Source: an uncultured Ignavibacteria bacterium (lineage in GTDB: Bacteria; Bacteroidota; Ignavibacteria; Tepidaquicellales; Tepidaquicellaceae). Taken from it: DNA of 64,000 bases. Below, in pieces: positions 34,934 through 44,373 of this stretch. The stretch covers positions 1-64,000 of the forward strand of contig CALJIG010000062.1 of the NCBI GenBank assembly GCA_937974175.1. The letters are read 5' to 3'. Position 1 is the first letter of the stretch. Each line of letters begins with the position of its first letter. Below the pieces are notes generated by a model, which did no database searches, had not been told where the DNA came from, and saw only the letters and a list, made by a program, of their open reading frames with translations. The position numbers were made by a program, and so were the translations under genes.

Positions 34934-37420
34934 TTACTTAATCAATGTCATTTTCTTAATGCTTGTAAAGTCCCCTGCCTGCAATTTATAGAAGTAAATA
35001 CCGCTTGGCAATTCCGAGGCATTAAAATCAACCACGTACCTTGCTGCCTGTAGATTTTTATCTAAAAGAACAGCTACTTCCTTACCCAGCATATCGTAAA
35101 CGACAAGCTTTGCAAATCCGTTCTTCGGCAAATCAAATCTTATGTTTGTTGTCGGGTTGAATGGATTAGGGTAATTTTGTAACAGAGCATATTCTTTTGG
35201 AACTTCCACTGAAATATTTTGTATTCCAATCGGCACATCGTTCCAGATGGCCTGCTGAACTGTAGGCGCGATTAGTTTCCATGTGACAAGAGAGTCACGT
35301 CCTGAGCTATCCGGGCTGGTATAAGAGCCTGTACCGATGCCTGCCCATCCGTGGAAATAGAATGTAGTTCCGCCTTGTGTTATTCTTCTGGAAGCTATAG
35401 CAAACTGCATAGTAGCTGCTGAATCGAAGAAGCTGCCGTTTCCAACAACTGAAGAATAAGGTGTAACACCTGTTAATTTATATTGAGCTTTGTAATTAGC
35501 CGTAATTGTCTGGCTATTATTAACTGTTATCGTCTGAGGATTTGATCCTGCATTTGACCAGCTCTGGAAAGCATATCTTGTTTGAGTTCCGGTAGTTGGT
35601 GTTACAGCCTGAAGCGTAACGTTAGACCCGTTTGAGAATGTTAAGACCTGAGTATTTGTATAAGGTGTTCCGTTTACGTTAATAGTTGCAAATCCGGGTC
35701 TGTTAGAACTGACTGTTAGGAATGATGAGTTTACAAGTAAGTCAACGTTTCTTACGTGAACAGGTACACCGCCAGGTCCTGAGCCTTTTATAGAGAGTTT
35801 AAATAATCTTGAGTTAACCGTACCCACTGATTTTATTCTTAATCTGACAGAATCAGGGAAAGTAGTAATGGAATCTTTACCGTTAACGAATGAAAGCTGC
35901 AACGAGCCTGATGTTGGAAGAGAATCCAATGTGGCTGTGAACTTTACTCTATCGTTATAAAGTTTTACTGCCGGTACACTGACTGTAACAAATGTGGAAT
36001 CGTTGTTTCCTACGGATGTATTCGTAACATTGGTTTTCATGGCATAGTCAGGGAAGTAAGCTACGTAGCTTCCAAAAGTATTGTTACGGAAGTCTGTCCA
36101 TGACATTATTGCATTTCTTCCGTTAGAGCCGATAGCATCGTAGTCACCTAAGTAAGCAGGTGTTCCGCCGCCGCCGCACCCGGAGCAATTGATTTTGAAT
36201 TTCTTGCCTGAGATTTGCTGATTTTGTGCAAATGAAACACCACCGTTATCTGAATAAGTTGCATATACTAAAGCACTATCGCTGGTAGGGCAATCTCTTG
36301 TATCGAGCCATTTAACAAAAAGTCTTCCTGTCTTTTTATCACACCATGTAGAAGGGTGCCATTGGTGATGAGCTTCAGGATTTGTATCGTCGTTTACACG
36401 TGTTTCAGTTGACCACGTTGTACCCTGATCATCAGAGTATCTGCACCATATATCAGGTTTGTTGCCATCACCGACCGGAAAATTGGAAGCGTAGATTAAA
36501 TACAATCTTCCTCTGTTTGGTCCGTAGCTGTTATCAGCTGTGATAAACGGATAAGGTCTTGTTCTGAAATTTTCCACTGAGTTTCTGCCGGCTACGTTTG
36601 TACCAACGTAATTAGCATAATTTACCTGTGACATTTGTGTGAATGATGCACCGCCGTCAGTTGAGCGGAAAAATCTCCATGTAGCTGCAAATGAGCTTCC
36701 TGTATTTGTAACAACATAAACACAGCCGCCCGGAATATTGCCGCCGGTCTTATTTGGACCAACACAAACCATCATACCGGGTAAAGTATTTTGTGAAGAG
36801 AAAGTTACATTAAAAGTTGCTCCAAAATCAGTGCTTCTTACAAAGTTACCCGGAGTCATTACAGAATAAACATAATTTGCATAAGGTCCGCCTGTTTGAT
36901 CTGCTGCTATCCAGTTCTTATCATTACCAACGTTACCATTTGCAACTCCTGACCATGATACACCGCCATTTGTTGATTTAGCTATTCTTGTACCAAGGAT
37001 GTTAGGGTCTCCATACATATTTTCAAAATACAAATTACCTAAGGAGTCATAAGCTGTAACAGGATCCCCTCTCATAGGTTGTCCCCAGCTTGGATTTACC
37101 GTCAACCAGTTAACACCATCAATTGTATAGTGAGGTGTTGAACCTGTAGCAGTAGAAGTATTGTTGTAAGCTGTGAATGAATTAAGAGCATTGGTCGGGT
37201 TGACCGATAAATGCGGTTCTGCAAAGTCGTTTCCAAGATCGAAATTATCAAAATAATCTGCACTTGTAACTACTAAAGGCAGAGCAATTTGATTACCGGC
37301 GCCGAAATCATAGTATCTTCTTGGCAGCTGGTCTAAATTTGGATTATCTTGTGAAAATGCAAACCCGCTAAACAAACTGATAATAAAAAGGGGTAGAATT
37401 GTAAAGAGTTTCACCTTCAT
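34934..37420 (-). CDS. BNR/sialidase-like propeller protein with T9SS domain, paralogue A
   Basis: An 828-residue secreted protein. Signal peptide (SGFAFSQ); the first 470 residues carry Asp-box/BNR-like repeats (STNGGVSWSG, STDGGASFTQ, SDDQGTTWSTE, YSDNGGVSFAQ) typical of six-bladed sialidase-type propellers. Beta-sandwich regions follow, including a repeated INVNGTPYTNTQ-type unit, then the T9SS domain from about residue 745 (NYPNPFNPTTNI). The neighbouring gene at 37581 is a full-length paralogue. Catalytic sialidase residues are not evident, so a binding or structural role is equally likely. Confidence 0.88.
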   Translation of the reverse strand: MKVKLFTILPLFIISLFSGFAFSQDNPNLDQLPRRYYDFGAGNQIALPLVVTSADYFDNFDLGNDFAEPHLSVNPTNALNSFTAYNNTSTATGSTPHYTIDGVNWLTVNPSWGQPMRGDPVTAYDSLGNLYFENMYGDPNILGTRIAKSTNGGVSWSGVANGNVGNDKNWIAADQTGGPYANYVYSVMTPGNFVRSTDFGATFNVTFSSQNTLPGMMVCVGPNKTGGNIPGGCVYVVTNTGSSFAATWRFFRSTDGGASFTQMSQVNYANYVGTNVAGRNSVENFRTRPYPFITADNSYGPNRGRLYLIYASNFPVGDGNKPDIWCRYSDDQGTTWSTETRVNDDTNPEAHHQWHPSTWCDKKTGRLFVKWLDTRDCPTSDSALVYATYSDNGGVSFAQNQQISGKKFKINCSGCGGGGTPAYLGDYDAIGSNGRNAIMSWTDFRNNTFGSYVAYFPDYAMKTNVTNTSVGNNDSTFVTVSVPAVKLYNDRVKFTATLDSLPTSGSLQLSFVNGKDSITTFPDSVRLRIKSVGTVNSRLFKLSIKGSGPGGVPVHVRNVDLLVNSSFLTVSSNRPGFATINVNGTPYTNTQVLTFSNGSNVTLQAVTPTTGTQTRYAFQSWSNAGSNPQTITVNNSQTITANYKAQYKLTGVTPYSSVVGNGSFFDSAATMQFAIASRRITQGGTTFYFHGWAGIGTGSYTSPDSSGRDSLVTWKLIAPTVQQAIWNDVPIGIQNISVEVPKEYALLQNYPNPFNPTTNIRFDLPKNGFAKLVVYDMLGKEVAVLLDKNLQAARYVVDFNASELPSGIYFYKLQAGDFTSIKKMTLIK

Positions 37421-37532
37421 TTGTTTGGGTTTAGTTTTTTAAAATTAATATAAAATAAAAATTATAAATTATTAATGAAACAAATTAAGTCTGATGTTAA
37501 ATAATTTATTAATCCGGTCTGTGAGGGGAATA

Positions 37533-37566
37533 AATGAAATACCGGACAGATTTTACTGCCCGGTAT
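37533..37566 (-). terminator. Probable terminator of paralogue B gene
   Basis: Hairpin ATACCGG/CCGGTAT (37539-37545 with 37560-37566), extended by CAG/CTG pairs after one mismatch. It lies directly after the minus-strand stop at 37581; the T tract is weak. Confidence 0.6.
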
Positions 37567-37580
37567 AATAATTTATTATG

Positions 37581-40058
37581 TTACTTCAGCAAGGTCATTT
37601 TCTTTATGCTTACGAAGTCTTGTGTAATAAGTTTATAAAAATAAATACCGCTTGATAAATTTTCAGCGTTAAAATCTATTACATACTTTCCTGGTGAAAG
37701 CTGTCTGTTGAGAACTAATGCAACTTCTTTTCCCAATAAATCATAGACAACTATTTTTACCGGACCGCTTTTGGCAACATCAAATTTTATGTTTGTTACC
37801 GGGTTAAACGGATTCGGATAATTCTGCTCAAGCTTAAATTCTTTTGGAATTTCTGTCGAAATATTACTTATACCAATTGGAACATCAGTCCATAATGCAG
37901 ATTCTACTATAGGTCCCGTTAGTGCCCAGGTAACAATGGAATCCCGGCCCGTGCTGTCAGGGCTGGTATACGAATTTGTTCCTGCGCCTATCCATGCATG
38001 GAAGTAATAAGTAGTTCCGCCTTGTGTTACTCTTCGTGAGGTAACGCCAAACTGAAATGACTGAGCTGAATCATAAAATACATTTGTTCCGAATGTACTT
38101 GCGTATGATGTTATACCTGTAATTTTATACTGTGGTTTGAAATTAGCTGTTACAGTTAAATTTCCGTTAACAGAAATTGTTTGCGGATTAGAACCGCCGT
38201 TTGACCAGTTCAGAAATCTGTATCGTGTCTGAGTTCCTGTAGAAGGTGTAACGGCTTCCAGTGTAACATTGCCTCCGTTCGGGAAGACAAGGCTTTGTGT
38301 GTTATTGTAAGTGATGCCGTTCACTTTAAACTCTGTTAAAGTAGGTTTATTTGTAGATACAGTTACATAGGAAGAATTTGCAAGCAGATCAATTGTTCTT
38401 TTATGAACTGGTGTTCCGTTTGTTCCTCTTCCTGTAACTACAACTTTATATAATCTTTGTGTTACATTTCCAACTGTTTTAATTCTGAGTCTTACAGAAT
38501 CCGGAAAAGCAGTTATGGAATCTTTACCGTTTACAAAACTTAAATTTATTGAACCTGATGTTGGATTTGAGTCAAGAGCTGCAGTAAATTTTACTCTGTC
38601 ATTGAAAGGTCCTTTGATGCTTGGAACTGTTACCGTTACAAACGAACTGTCGTTATTCGGCATATAAACACTTGGTGTGGAAGTAGTCATTGCATAATCA
38701 GGATAGTAGCCGACATAACTTCCTAATGTATTTGCTCTTCCGTCCATCCAGACTGTCAGTGATGTTTTGTTTATTGCAGAGACACCGATATAATCACCTA
38801 TGTAAAATGCCTGTCCTGTACCCTGACTTACTTTCATATTGTCGGGATTGAAAAGAGTAGTTGATACAGGTGAGTTTGTTACAAATGTTTGTCCTCCGTC
38901 TGTTGAAAATGTACCGTACATTTTTGTCTGCAGATTTGCAGTCGGGTCCTCGCGTGAATCCATCCAGCTTATGTAAACTCTGCCGTTTGTATTATCAACA
39001 CTGATAGCAGGAAGCCATTGGTCAGTAGTTGTTGCATCGTCGTTCACTCTTAACGGTGTTGACCACGATTGTCCGAAATCGGTTGAGCGTACTAAAAATA
39101 TATCAGCATTATCGGCACCGAAAGGATTCGCTTCATAAACTACATAGACATTGCCTCTGTATGCTCCGTAACTTCCGTCAGCAGCAATTTTCGGGAATGA
39201 ATTTGTTCTTATACATCCTTTTACTGTTTGTCTTCCTGAGCAGACGACACCTGAGCCTGTAAAAGAAGCTGCTAATACCTGGGAGCCCATTGTAGCGCCG
39301 CCGTCTGTTGAGCGCGCAACTAATATTCCGCCGCCGCTTGTATTAGCGGTATATACACTGCCGCCCTGAATTAATCCGTTAGGTCCTACACAAACATAGG
39401 CTCCCTGATCCCCTGATAAAGTAATAGGAGTTGACCAGTTAACTCCGCCGTTAGTGCTTCGGCAGAATCTCATTCCTGTTGCACCGAACTGTCTCCACAT
39501 TGTATATAAGTAATTTGAATATGGTCCTGCAGTCTGGTCAGCGCAAATCCATTCTTTATCTGATAAACCGACGGTTGTAGATGTAACTCTGTATGCTCCT
39601 GAGAAAGTAGCTCCTCCGTCAGTTGAACGGGTTACAACAACTCCGTATGTGCTGCCTTGCTGATAAAGCTGTTCATAAATAATGTTTCCTAAGCTGTCGA
39701 ATGCTAAAACAGGGTCTCCCAAAATTTCTGAAGCAGCAAAGCCGGGAAAACTTACAAATACTTTTGTCCAGTTATATCCGTCAAGCGTGTAATAAACGTT
39801 GTTTGTATTGAAAGCGCAAATACTGTTCAAAGGATTGCGCGGATTTGTAGCTATGTGCGGCTCGCCGAAATCTGTTCCTAAAAAGAAATTATCGTATCCG
39901 TTCACAGTTTGAACTGTGCTGTTTACTGCGTCTGTTAAATTGAAATTATATCCCGCCGGGACTTTTACTACAGATTTTAAATTTTCATCGCTGCCTTGCG
40001 AAAAAGCCGAGCCTGTGAAAATCAAAATAAGAGCGATGAGAGTGTAGATGTTTTTCAT
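37581..40058 (-). CDS. BNR/sialidase-like propeller protein with T9SS domain, paralogue B
   Basis: An 825-residue secreted protein with the same layout as its downstream neighbour: signal peptide (TGSAFSQ), propeller with Asp-box-like STDGGATFSG, STNGGVNWST, STDFGQSWST and FSTDGGQTFVT, a shared middle region (FNDRVKFTAALDSNPTSGS; compare YNDRVKFTATLDSLPTSGS) and a T9SS domain from about residue 741 (NYPNPFNPVTNI). The similarity runs the full length, so the two genes come from a tandem duplication. The gene has its own start region, opposite the lipoprotein cluster. Confidence 0.88.
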   Translation of the reverse strand: MKNIYTLIALILIFTGSAFSQGSDENLKSVVKVPAGYNFNLTDAVNSTVQTVNGYDNFFLGTDFGEPHIATNPRNPLNSICAFNTNNVYYTLDGYNWTKVFVSFPGFAASEILGDPVLAFDSLGNIIYEQLYQQGSTYGVVVTRSTDGGATFSGAYRVTSTTVGLSDKEWICADQTAGPYSNYLYTMWRQFGATGMRFCRSTNGGVNWSTPITLSGDQGAYVCVGPNGLIQGGSVYTANTSGGGILVARSTDGGATMGSQVLAASFTGSGVVCSGRQTVKGCIRTNSFPKIAADGSYGAYRGNVYVVYEANPFGADNADIFLVRSTDFGQSWSTPLRVNDDATTTDQWLPAISVDNTNGRVYISWMDSREDPTANLQTKMYGTFSTDGGQTFVTNSPVSTTLFNPDNMKVSQGTGQAFYIGDYIGVSAINKTSLTVWMDGRANTLGSYVGYYPDYAMTTSTPSVYMPNNDSSFVTVTVPSIKGPFNDRVKFTAALDSNPTSGSINLSFVNGKDSITAFPDSVRLRIKTVGNVTQRLYKVVVTGRGTNGTPVHKRTIDLLANSSYVTVSTNKPTLTEFKVNGITYNNTQSLVFPNGGNVTLEAVTPSTGTQTRYRFLNWSNGGSNPQTISVNGNLTVTANFKPQYKITGITSYASTFGTNVFYDSAQSFQFGVTSRRVTQGGTTYYFHAWIGAGTNSYTSPDSTGRDSIVTWALTGPIVESALWTDVPIGISNISTEIPKEFKLEQNYPNPFNPVTNIKFDVAKSGPVKIVVYDLLGKEVALVLNRQLSPGKYVIDFNAENLSSGIYFYKLITQDFVSIKKMTLLK

Positions 40059-40280
40059 CTGGTTGATTGAGAGTTTTAGTTTGGCGAAAATTAACGCCTC
40101 AAATATTGAATTTAAAGGGATTTATTACCCTTATGCTTTAAAATGGATTTTTAGAAACAACAAAAAATTATCAATAAAATTGCAGTTTTTTCTGCAGACT
40201 AAATTTTGATTAGAATTTTTAAAAATATTTATTTAATCTGTTAAAAAAATAAATTGTTATGGAGTTAAATTGCAGGATAA

Positions 40281-41336
40281 GTGAAGATTGTTAAGATAGT
40301 TTTTCCGTTAGCTTTACTTTCACTTTTTTGCTTAAGTTTTTTTTCCTGCAGCAAAGATGATAATCCTATTATTCCCCCGGTTGATACAACATATCATTTT
40401 GACAGTGCCAGGTATGATTGGACGGTAGATATTCTTTTCAACGATCCTTATGGGGATCTATATGTTCCTGATACTAATAATCTTTACCTTATTACTGACG
40501 GAAATTTACTTTGGAAGCATGGAAATACTATCGACTACATTCCATTACCGTTCCAGTGTTATGGTATAGATGGACTTGGCAATAATAGTATCTACCTTGC
40601 CGGTTCACAGGGTTATGTTGGAACCAAAAGGAATGTAATCAAAATATTAAAGTATAACGGAAGTACTTTCACGAATATGAACTTTCCGACCGATACAGTG
40701 GCTGGAGAATATATATTAAATTATGTATATACGACTTCTGAAAATGAGATCTGGTTTTCAGGGTATTACAATTCAAGAATATACCGATATGATGGAGCTG
40801 AGTTTCACAGATATGACTTGGATAGCGGATTCAGGCCTTCAAGCAATTTTATTAAAAATAGCGAAGGTTTGTTTGTACAAACAACAAAATATTTTTCAAA
40901 TGGAAGTCCTGATTCCATAAGAATATATAAATTTGATGGTACATTATTCAATCCGGTTTATTCCGTAAAAATAAACGGCTCTCTGATTACAAATTACCTA
41001 ATGTATAACATGGATAATTATATTTTCAATATTCGTGAAGATGGAATATACAAATTTACAGGAGGAAATTTTATGAAAGTTGTTTCTTCATTACCGGTGA
41101 ATTTTTATATAGATTTTGGTGGTAAAAACCAAAATGATTTACTTTTAAGAGGATATTCAGGACCCAGAAGTGATTCAACAAATTTTATTCATTGGAATGG
41201 AAATAAATGGAGTAAAGAATTTCCCGCTCTTTATGGAACAATAGGAACACTAATATGTAAGACTTCAGACAAGTATTACATAGCCTTTTATAATGGAACA
41301 AAATTATTTCTTTACAAAGGTCGCCCTAAAAATTAG
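40281..41336 (+). CDS. Propeller-like lipoprotein, tandem paralogue 1
   Basis: A 351-residue lipoprotein: lipobox SFFSC at about residues 19-23, then a repetitive aromatic beta-rich region (NTIDYIPLPFQCYGIDGLGNN, ILKYNGSTFTNM, IYRYDGAEFHRYDLD, IYKFDGTLFNPV, HWNGNKWSKEF) that looks like propeller blades. The start is GTG. It shares about 200 residues at near identity with the gene at 42557, including 170 bp of perfect DNA identity, and the same C-terminal GRPKN. No known function. Confidence 0.85.
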   Translation: MKIVKIVFPLALLSLFCLSFFSCSKDDNPIIPPVDTTYHFDSARYDWTVDILFNDPYGDLYVPDTNNLYLITDGNLLWKHGNTIDYIPLPFQCYGIDGLGNNSIYLAGSQGYVGTKRNVIKILKYNGSTFTNMNFPTDTVAGEYILNYVYTTSENEIWFSGYYNSRIYRYDGAEFHRYDLDSGFRPSSNFIKNSEGLFVQTTKYFSNGSPDSIRIYKFDGTLFNPVYSVKINGSLITNYLMYNMDNYIFNIREDGIYKFTGGNFMKVVSSLPVNFYIDFGGKNQNDLLLRGYSGPRSDSTNFIHWNGNKWSKEFPALYGTIGTLICKTSDKYYIAFYNGTKLFLYKGRPKN

Positions 41337-41342
41337 CAACCA

Positions 41343-41515
41343 TTTCCCTTAAAATTTTGCTTAGCTTATTTCAACTAAAAATAATCTTTTACAATTTAAA
41401 ATTTGCTGATTGAATTCTGCCAAATTAATATTTCCATTATTATTGATTTCCGCTCTTTGCCTGAGTTTTTTCTCATGCAGCAAAGATAATCCTGTAATTC
41501 CTTCTGATGATAACT
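41343..41515 (+). repeat. Segmental duplication unit, copy 1
   Basis: The spacer and first codons of the second lipoprotein gene. It is nearly the same as 42489-42650, sharing the TTTCCC-TAAAATTTTGCTTAG spacer, the TTG start and the signal peptide. A third, shorter copy of the spacer lies after the last gene (about 43609-43645). Confidence 0.85.
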
Positions 41516-42486
41516 CACTCGACTCTTCAAGGTTCAGATGGAAATCATATAACATTGATGGAGCAGGTTATTATGAAGGTGTCTGGGCAAAAGATACAGA
41601 CAATATATATGCACTAAACTCAGGCGGTTTCCTTATTCATCTACAAAACAATACTGCTAAGCTAATAGAATTTACTGATTTCAAAGGTTCCCATTTAGTA
41701 AGCTATAATACAAACACGGCTTACATCTTAGGGACAACAAGGAATGTTGATTCATCGCTTTGCAGGATTTTAAAATGGAATGGAAGTGAATTTCGTGATG
41801 TGCCCATAGGAAATAATAAATATATGTATCCTGAAGCAGGATTTGCTTTCTCTTCAAATTTAATCTGGTTAAATAACGACAAAACACAACTTTGTAAATT
41901 TGAGGATAATAATCTTACAGTATATAATCTAATCTTGCCTAATGATACAAATTGTAGTGTTCAGAAAATATTTTTTGATTCTATTGCTCAAAAACCTCGA
42001 GCGATATTATTAACGAATACTATTGTTTCGCCACTGGATATAGACCGTTTGTATTTTGTTTATGACTTTGACGGAACTAGCTGGAATAAGGTAAATGAAT
42101 TCCGAACACCTATAAATGATCCAAATACTGACTATGTTGAAACAAGATACATAAACGGATATTTCTTCACTAAAAAAAGGGCGGAACTTTCAATTTATAA
42201 TAATGGAAGTTTTGTCCCTTTTCTGAAATCAAACGGGTTTATTTTCGGAGGCGGACTTGACGGGTATTCAAGAACAAATATTATGACTGCGGGTTTTCAA
42301 CCAGGGTCTGAATATGGAAACGAATACTTTCTTTTTCATTGGAACGGTAAAAAATGGAGCAAAGAATTTAAGGCATATTCTATTAGTGACGGTACCACAT
42401 ATATGATTAATGAGAACTTTTATATTATAGTAGATAATATTGGAGTTCTTGACAGAACTAAATTCACAATAGGTGTAAAAAAATAA
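41410..42486 (+). CDS. Propeller-like lipoprotein, tandem paralogue 2
   Basis: A 358-residue lipoprotein with lipobox SFFSC and the same general blade pattern (ILKWNGSEFRDV, CKFEDNNLTVYNL, VYDFDGTSWNKV, HWNGKKWSKEFK), but diverged from its neighbours in most of the mature part. The start is TTG, identical in context to that at 42557. Its signal peptide and upstream spacer are shared with paralogue 3. Function unknown; probably exposed on an envelope membrane. Confidence 0.85.
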   Translation: MNSAKLIFPLLLISALCLSFFSCSKDNPVIPSDDNSLDSSRFRWKSYNIDGAGYYEGVWAKDTDNIYALNSGGFLIHLQNNTAKLIEFTDFKGSHLVSYNTNTAYILGTTRNVDSSLCRILKWNGSEFRDVPIGNNKYMYPEAGFAFSSNLIWLNNDKTQLCKFEDNNLTVYNLILPNDTNCSVQKIFFDSIAQKPRAILLTNTIVSPLDIDRLYFVYDFDGTSWNKVNEFRTPINDPNTDYVETRYINGYFFTKKRAELSIYNNGSFVPFLKSNGFIFGGGLDGYSRTNIMTAGFQPGSEYGNEYFLFHWNGKKWSKEFKAYSISDGTTYMINENFYIIVDNIGVLDRTKFTIGVKK

Positions 42487-42488
42487 TC

Positions 42489-42650
42489 TTTCCCCTAAAA
42501 TTTTGCTTAGCTTATTTCAACTAAAAAATAATCTTTTACAATTTAAAATTTGCTGATTGAATTCTGCCAAGTTAATATTTCCATTATTACTGTTTTCGCT
42601 TCTTTGCATTAGTTTTTTTTCGTGCAGCAATGATGATAATCCGATTATAC
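42489..42650 (+). repeat. Segmental duplication unit, copy 2
   Basis: Near copy of 41343-41515, covering the intergenic spacer and the signal-peptide codons of the third lipoprotein gene. Confidence 0.85.
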
Positions 42651-43603
42651 CTCCTGTTGATACTACGTATCATTTTGATAGTGCCCGGTATAATTGGACG
42701 GTAGATATTCTTTTCAACGACCCTTATGGGAATCTATATGTTCCTGATACTAATAATCTTTACCTAATTACTGACGGAAATTTACTGTGGAAGCATGGAA
42801 ATTCTACCGATTACATTCCATTACCGTTCCAGTGTTATGGTATGGATGGACTTGGTAATAATAATATATACCTTGCCGGTTCACAGGGTTATGTTGGAAC
42901 CAAAAGGAATGTAATCAAAATATTAAAGTATAACGGAAGTACTTTCACGAATATGAACTTTCCGACCGATACAGTGGCTGGAGAATATATATTAAATTAT
43001 GTATATACGACTTCTGAAAATGAGATCTGGTTTTCAGGTTATTACAATTCAAGGATATACAGATATGACGGAGCTGAGTTTCACAGATATGACTTAGATA
43101 GCGGATTCAGGCCAAATAATAACTTTGTTAAAAATAGCGAAGGTTTATTTGTGCATACCCTTAAATATTCAGGTGAGATTGCAGATACTTCCCGAATATA
43201 CAAATTCGATGGTGTAAAATTTGTTCCTGTATATTCAGTTAAAGCTGACAATTCATTTGCAACAAATTACCAGATAGCTGAGATGAATAATTTAATTTAT
43301 AGCCCACGATATGATGGGCTTTATAAGTTCGCAGGAAATAACTTTAATAAAATAATTTCACCTCCGGGACATTTTGATATATATATGGGAGGTAAAAATG
43401 AAAACAATTTTATAATAGAAGCATATTCTGGAAATTATGGTGATACTACGTACTTTATAAATTGGAATGGAAATAAATGGAGTAAAGAATTACGAATTAT
43501 ACGAGGATTGATTTCTAAAATTCACAAAGTAAGTGAAAATTACTACTTTACAATTTTTGATCATCCCCGACTTTATTTTTATACAGGCCGCCCTAAAAAT
43601 TAA
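42557..43603 (+). CDS. Propeller-like lipoprotein, tandem paralogue 3 (mosaic)
   Basis: A 348-residue lipoprotein. Its signal peptide (MNSAKLIFPLLLFS) matches paralogue 2, whereas residues about 25-210 match paralogue 1 almost perfectly (170 bp identical at 42869-43038 versus 40593-40762), and the last third diverges before a shared GRPKN end. This mosaic pattern points to recombination or gene conversion within the array. The start is TTG. Function unknown. Confidence 0.85.
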   Translation: MNSAKLIFPLLLFSLLCISFFSCSNDDNPIIPPVDTTYHFDSARYNWTVDILFNDPYGNLYVPDTNNLYLITDGNLLWKHGNSTDYIPLPFQCYGMDGLGNNNIYLAGSQGYVGTKRNVIKILKYNGSTFTNMNFPTDTVAGEYILNYVYTTSENEIWFSGYYNSRIYRYDGAEFHRYDLDSGFRPNNNFVKNSEGLFVHTLKYSGEIADTSRIYKFDGVKFVPVYSVKADNSFATNYQIAEMNNLIYSPRYDGLYKFAGNNFNKIISPPGHFDIYMGGKNENNFIIEAYSGNYGDTTYFINWNGNKWSKELRIIRGLISKIHKVSENYYFTIFDHPRLYFYTGRPKN

Positions 43604-43834
43604 CAACCATTTCCCCTAAAATTTTGCTTAGCTTATTTCAAAAATTATCTTTAATCTTAAATAGTTACATCCTTTCTCTTTTTTTTAAAATTCAGCCCCT
43701 GCGAGATTTTGTTAAAGTTTTGTACTCGGCTTGATTCACCAAATACAAAAGTTTTTTTTATTTACAAAAAGATATTACTCAATCCTGTTTACATATCTTG
43801 TTAAATGAGAATTATTTTTTTAATTTAAAAATTC

Positions 43835-43842
43835 AAGGAGGT
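43835..43842 (+). promoter_or_regulatory. Consensus Shine-Dalgarno AAGGAGGT
   Basis: A full consensus ribosome-binding site 4 nt before the ATG of the CBS gene. Most other genes in the window lack such a motif, so this gene may be strongly translated. Confidence 0.8.
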
Positions 43843-43846
43843 ATAA

Positions 43847-44278
43847 ATGGCAAGCCTTAAAGAATTAATCAAACAAGAGCGTCTTCACTTTGTGAAAGCG
43901 GGAATGTCTGTTTTTGACGTTGCAAGATTTATGGATATGCACAACGTCGGAGCAGTGCCTGTTCTTGCAGAGGGTAATAAGTTAGTAGGAATTTTTTCCG
44001 AAAGAGATTTGCTACGCCGCTGCGCAGCTAAAGAGCTTGACTTAAAAACAACTCTTATAGACGACGTAATGACTAAAGGAGTAATTTTAGTAGAAGCGCA
44101 TGATACACCCGAGTACTGCCTGCAGATAATGAAGCAGGAAAACATCCGCCACATCCCGATAAGAGAGGGCACCGATTTAATCGGCATTCTTTCTATAAGA
44201 GATATAATGTACCATGACATGCAGGAGAAAGAAGAGAAGATTGAAATGCTGAACTCGTACATTCAGTTTAACGGCTAA
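43847..44278 (+). CDS. CBS-domain pair protein
   Basis: A 143-residue protein made of two CBS domains, typically binding adenine nucleotides and reporting cell energy or redox state. The repeats are visible as MSVFDVARFMDMHNVGAVPVLAEGNKLVGIFSERDLLRR and HDTPEYCLQIMKQENIRHIPIREGTDLIGILSIRDI. No attached catalytic domain. It has the strongest ribosome-binding site in the region. Its partner protein is unknown; the AAA ATPase gene follows after 95 bp. Confidence 0.93.
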   Translation: MASLKELIKQERLHFVKAGMSVFDVARFMDMHNVGAVPVLAEGNKLVGIFSERDLLRRCAAKELDLKTTLIDDVMTKGVILVEAHDTPEYCLQIMKQENIRHIPIREGTDLIGILSIRDIMYHDMQEKEEKIEMLNSYIQFNG

Positions 44279-44373
44279 ATGCTGCAAAATAAAGCAAAAA
44301 GAAACTCTTTTATTTTAAAGATGGTTGTATATGGCGGTTGTCAATTTTGAACCCTTTAAACACTTTTTATTTA

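Noticed and set aside
34934..40058. Naming the BNR proteins as sialidases
   Set aside because: Only Asp-box-like propeller motifs are visible; the catalytic arginine triad and nucleophile could not be identified.
40281..43603. Insertion sequence behind the lipoprotein array
   Set aside because: No transposase frame or terminal inverted repeats; the duplicated segments are gene and spacer sequence.
44338..44373. TTG start for the AAA ATPase
   Set aside because: The extra 12 residues look non-coding; the ATG at 44374 begins a family-like N terminus.
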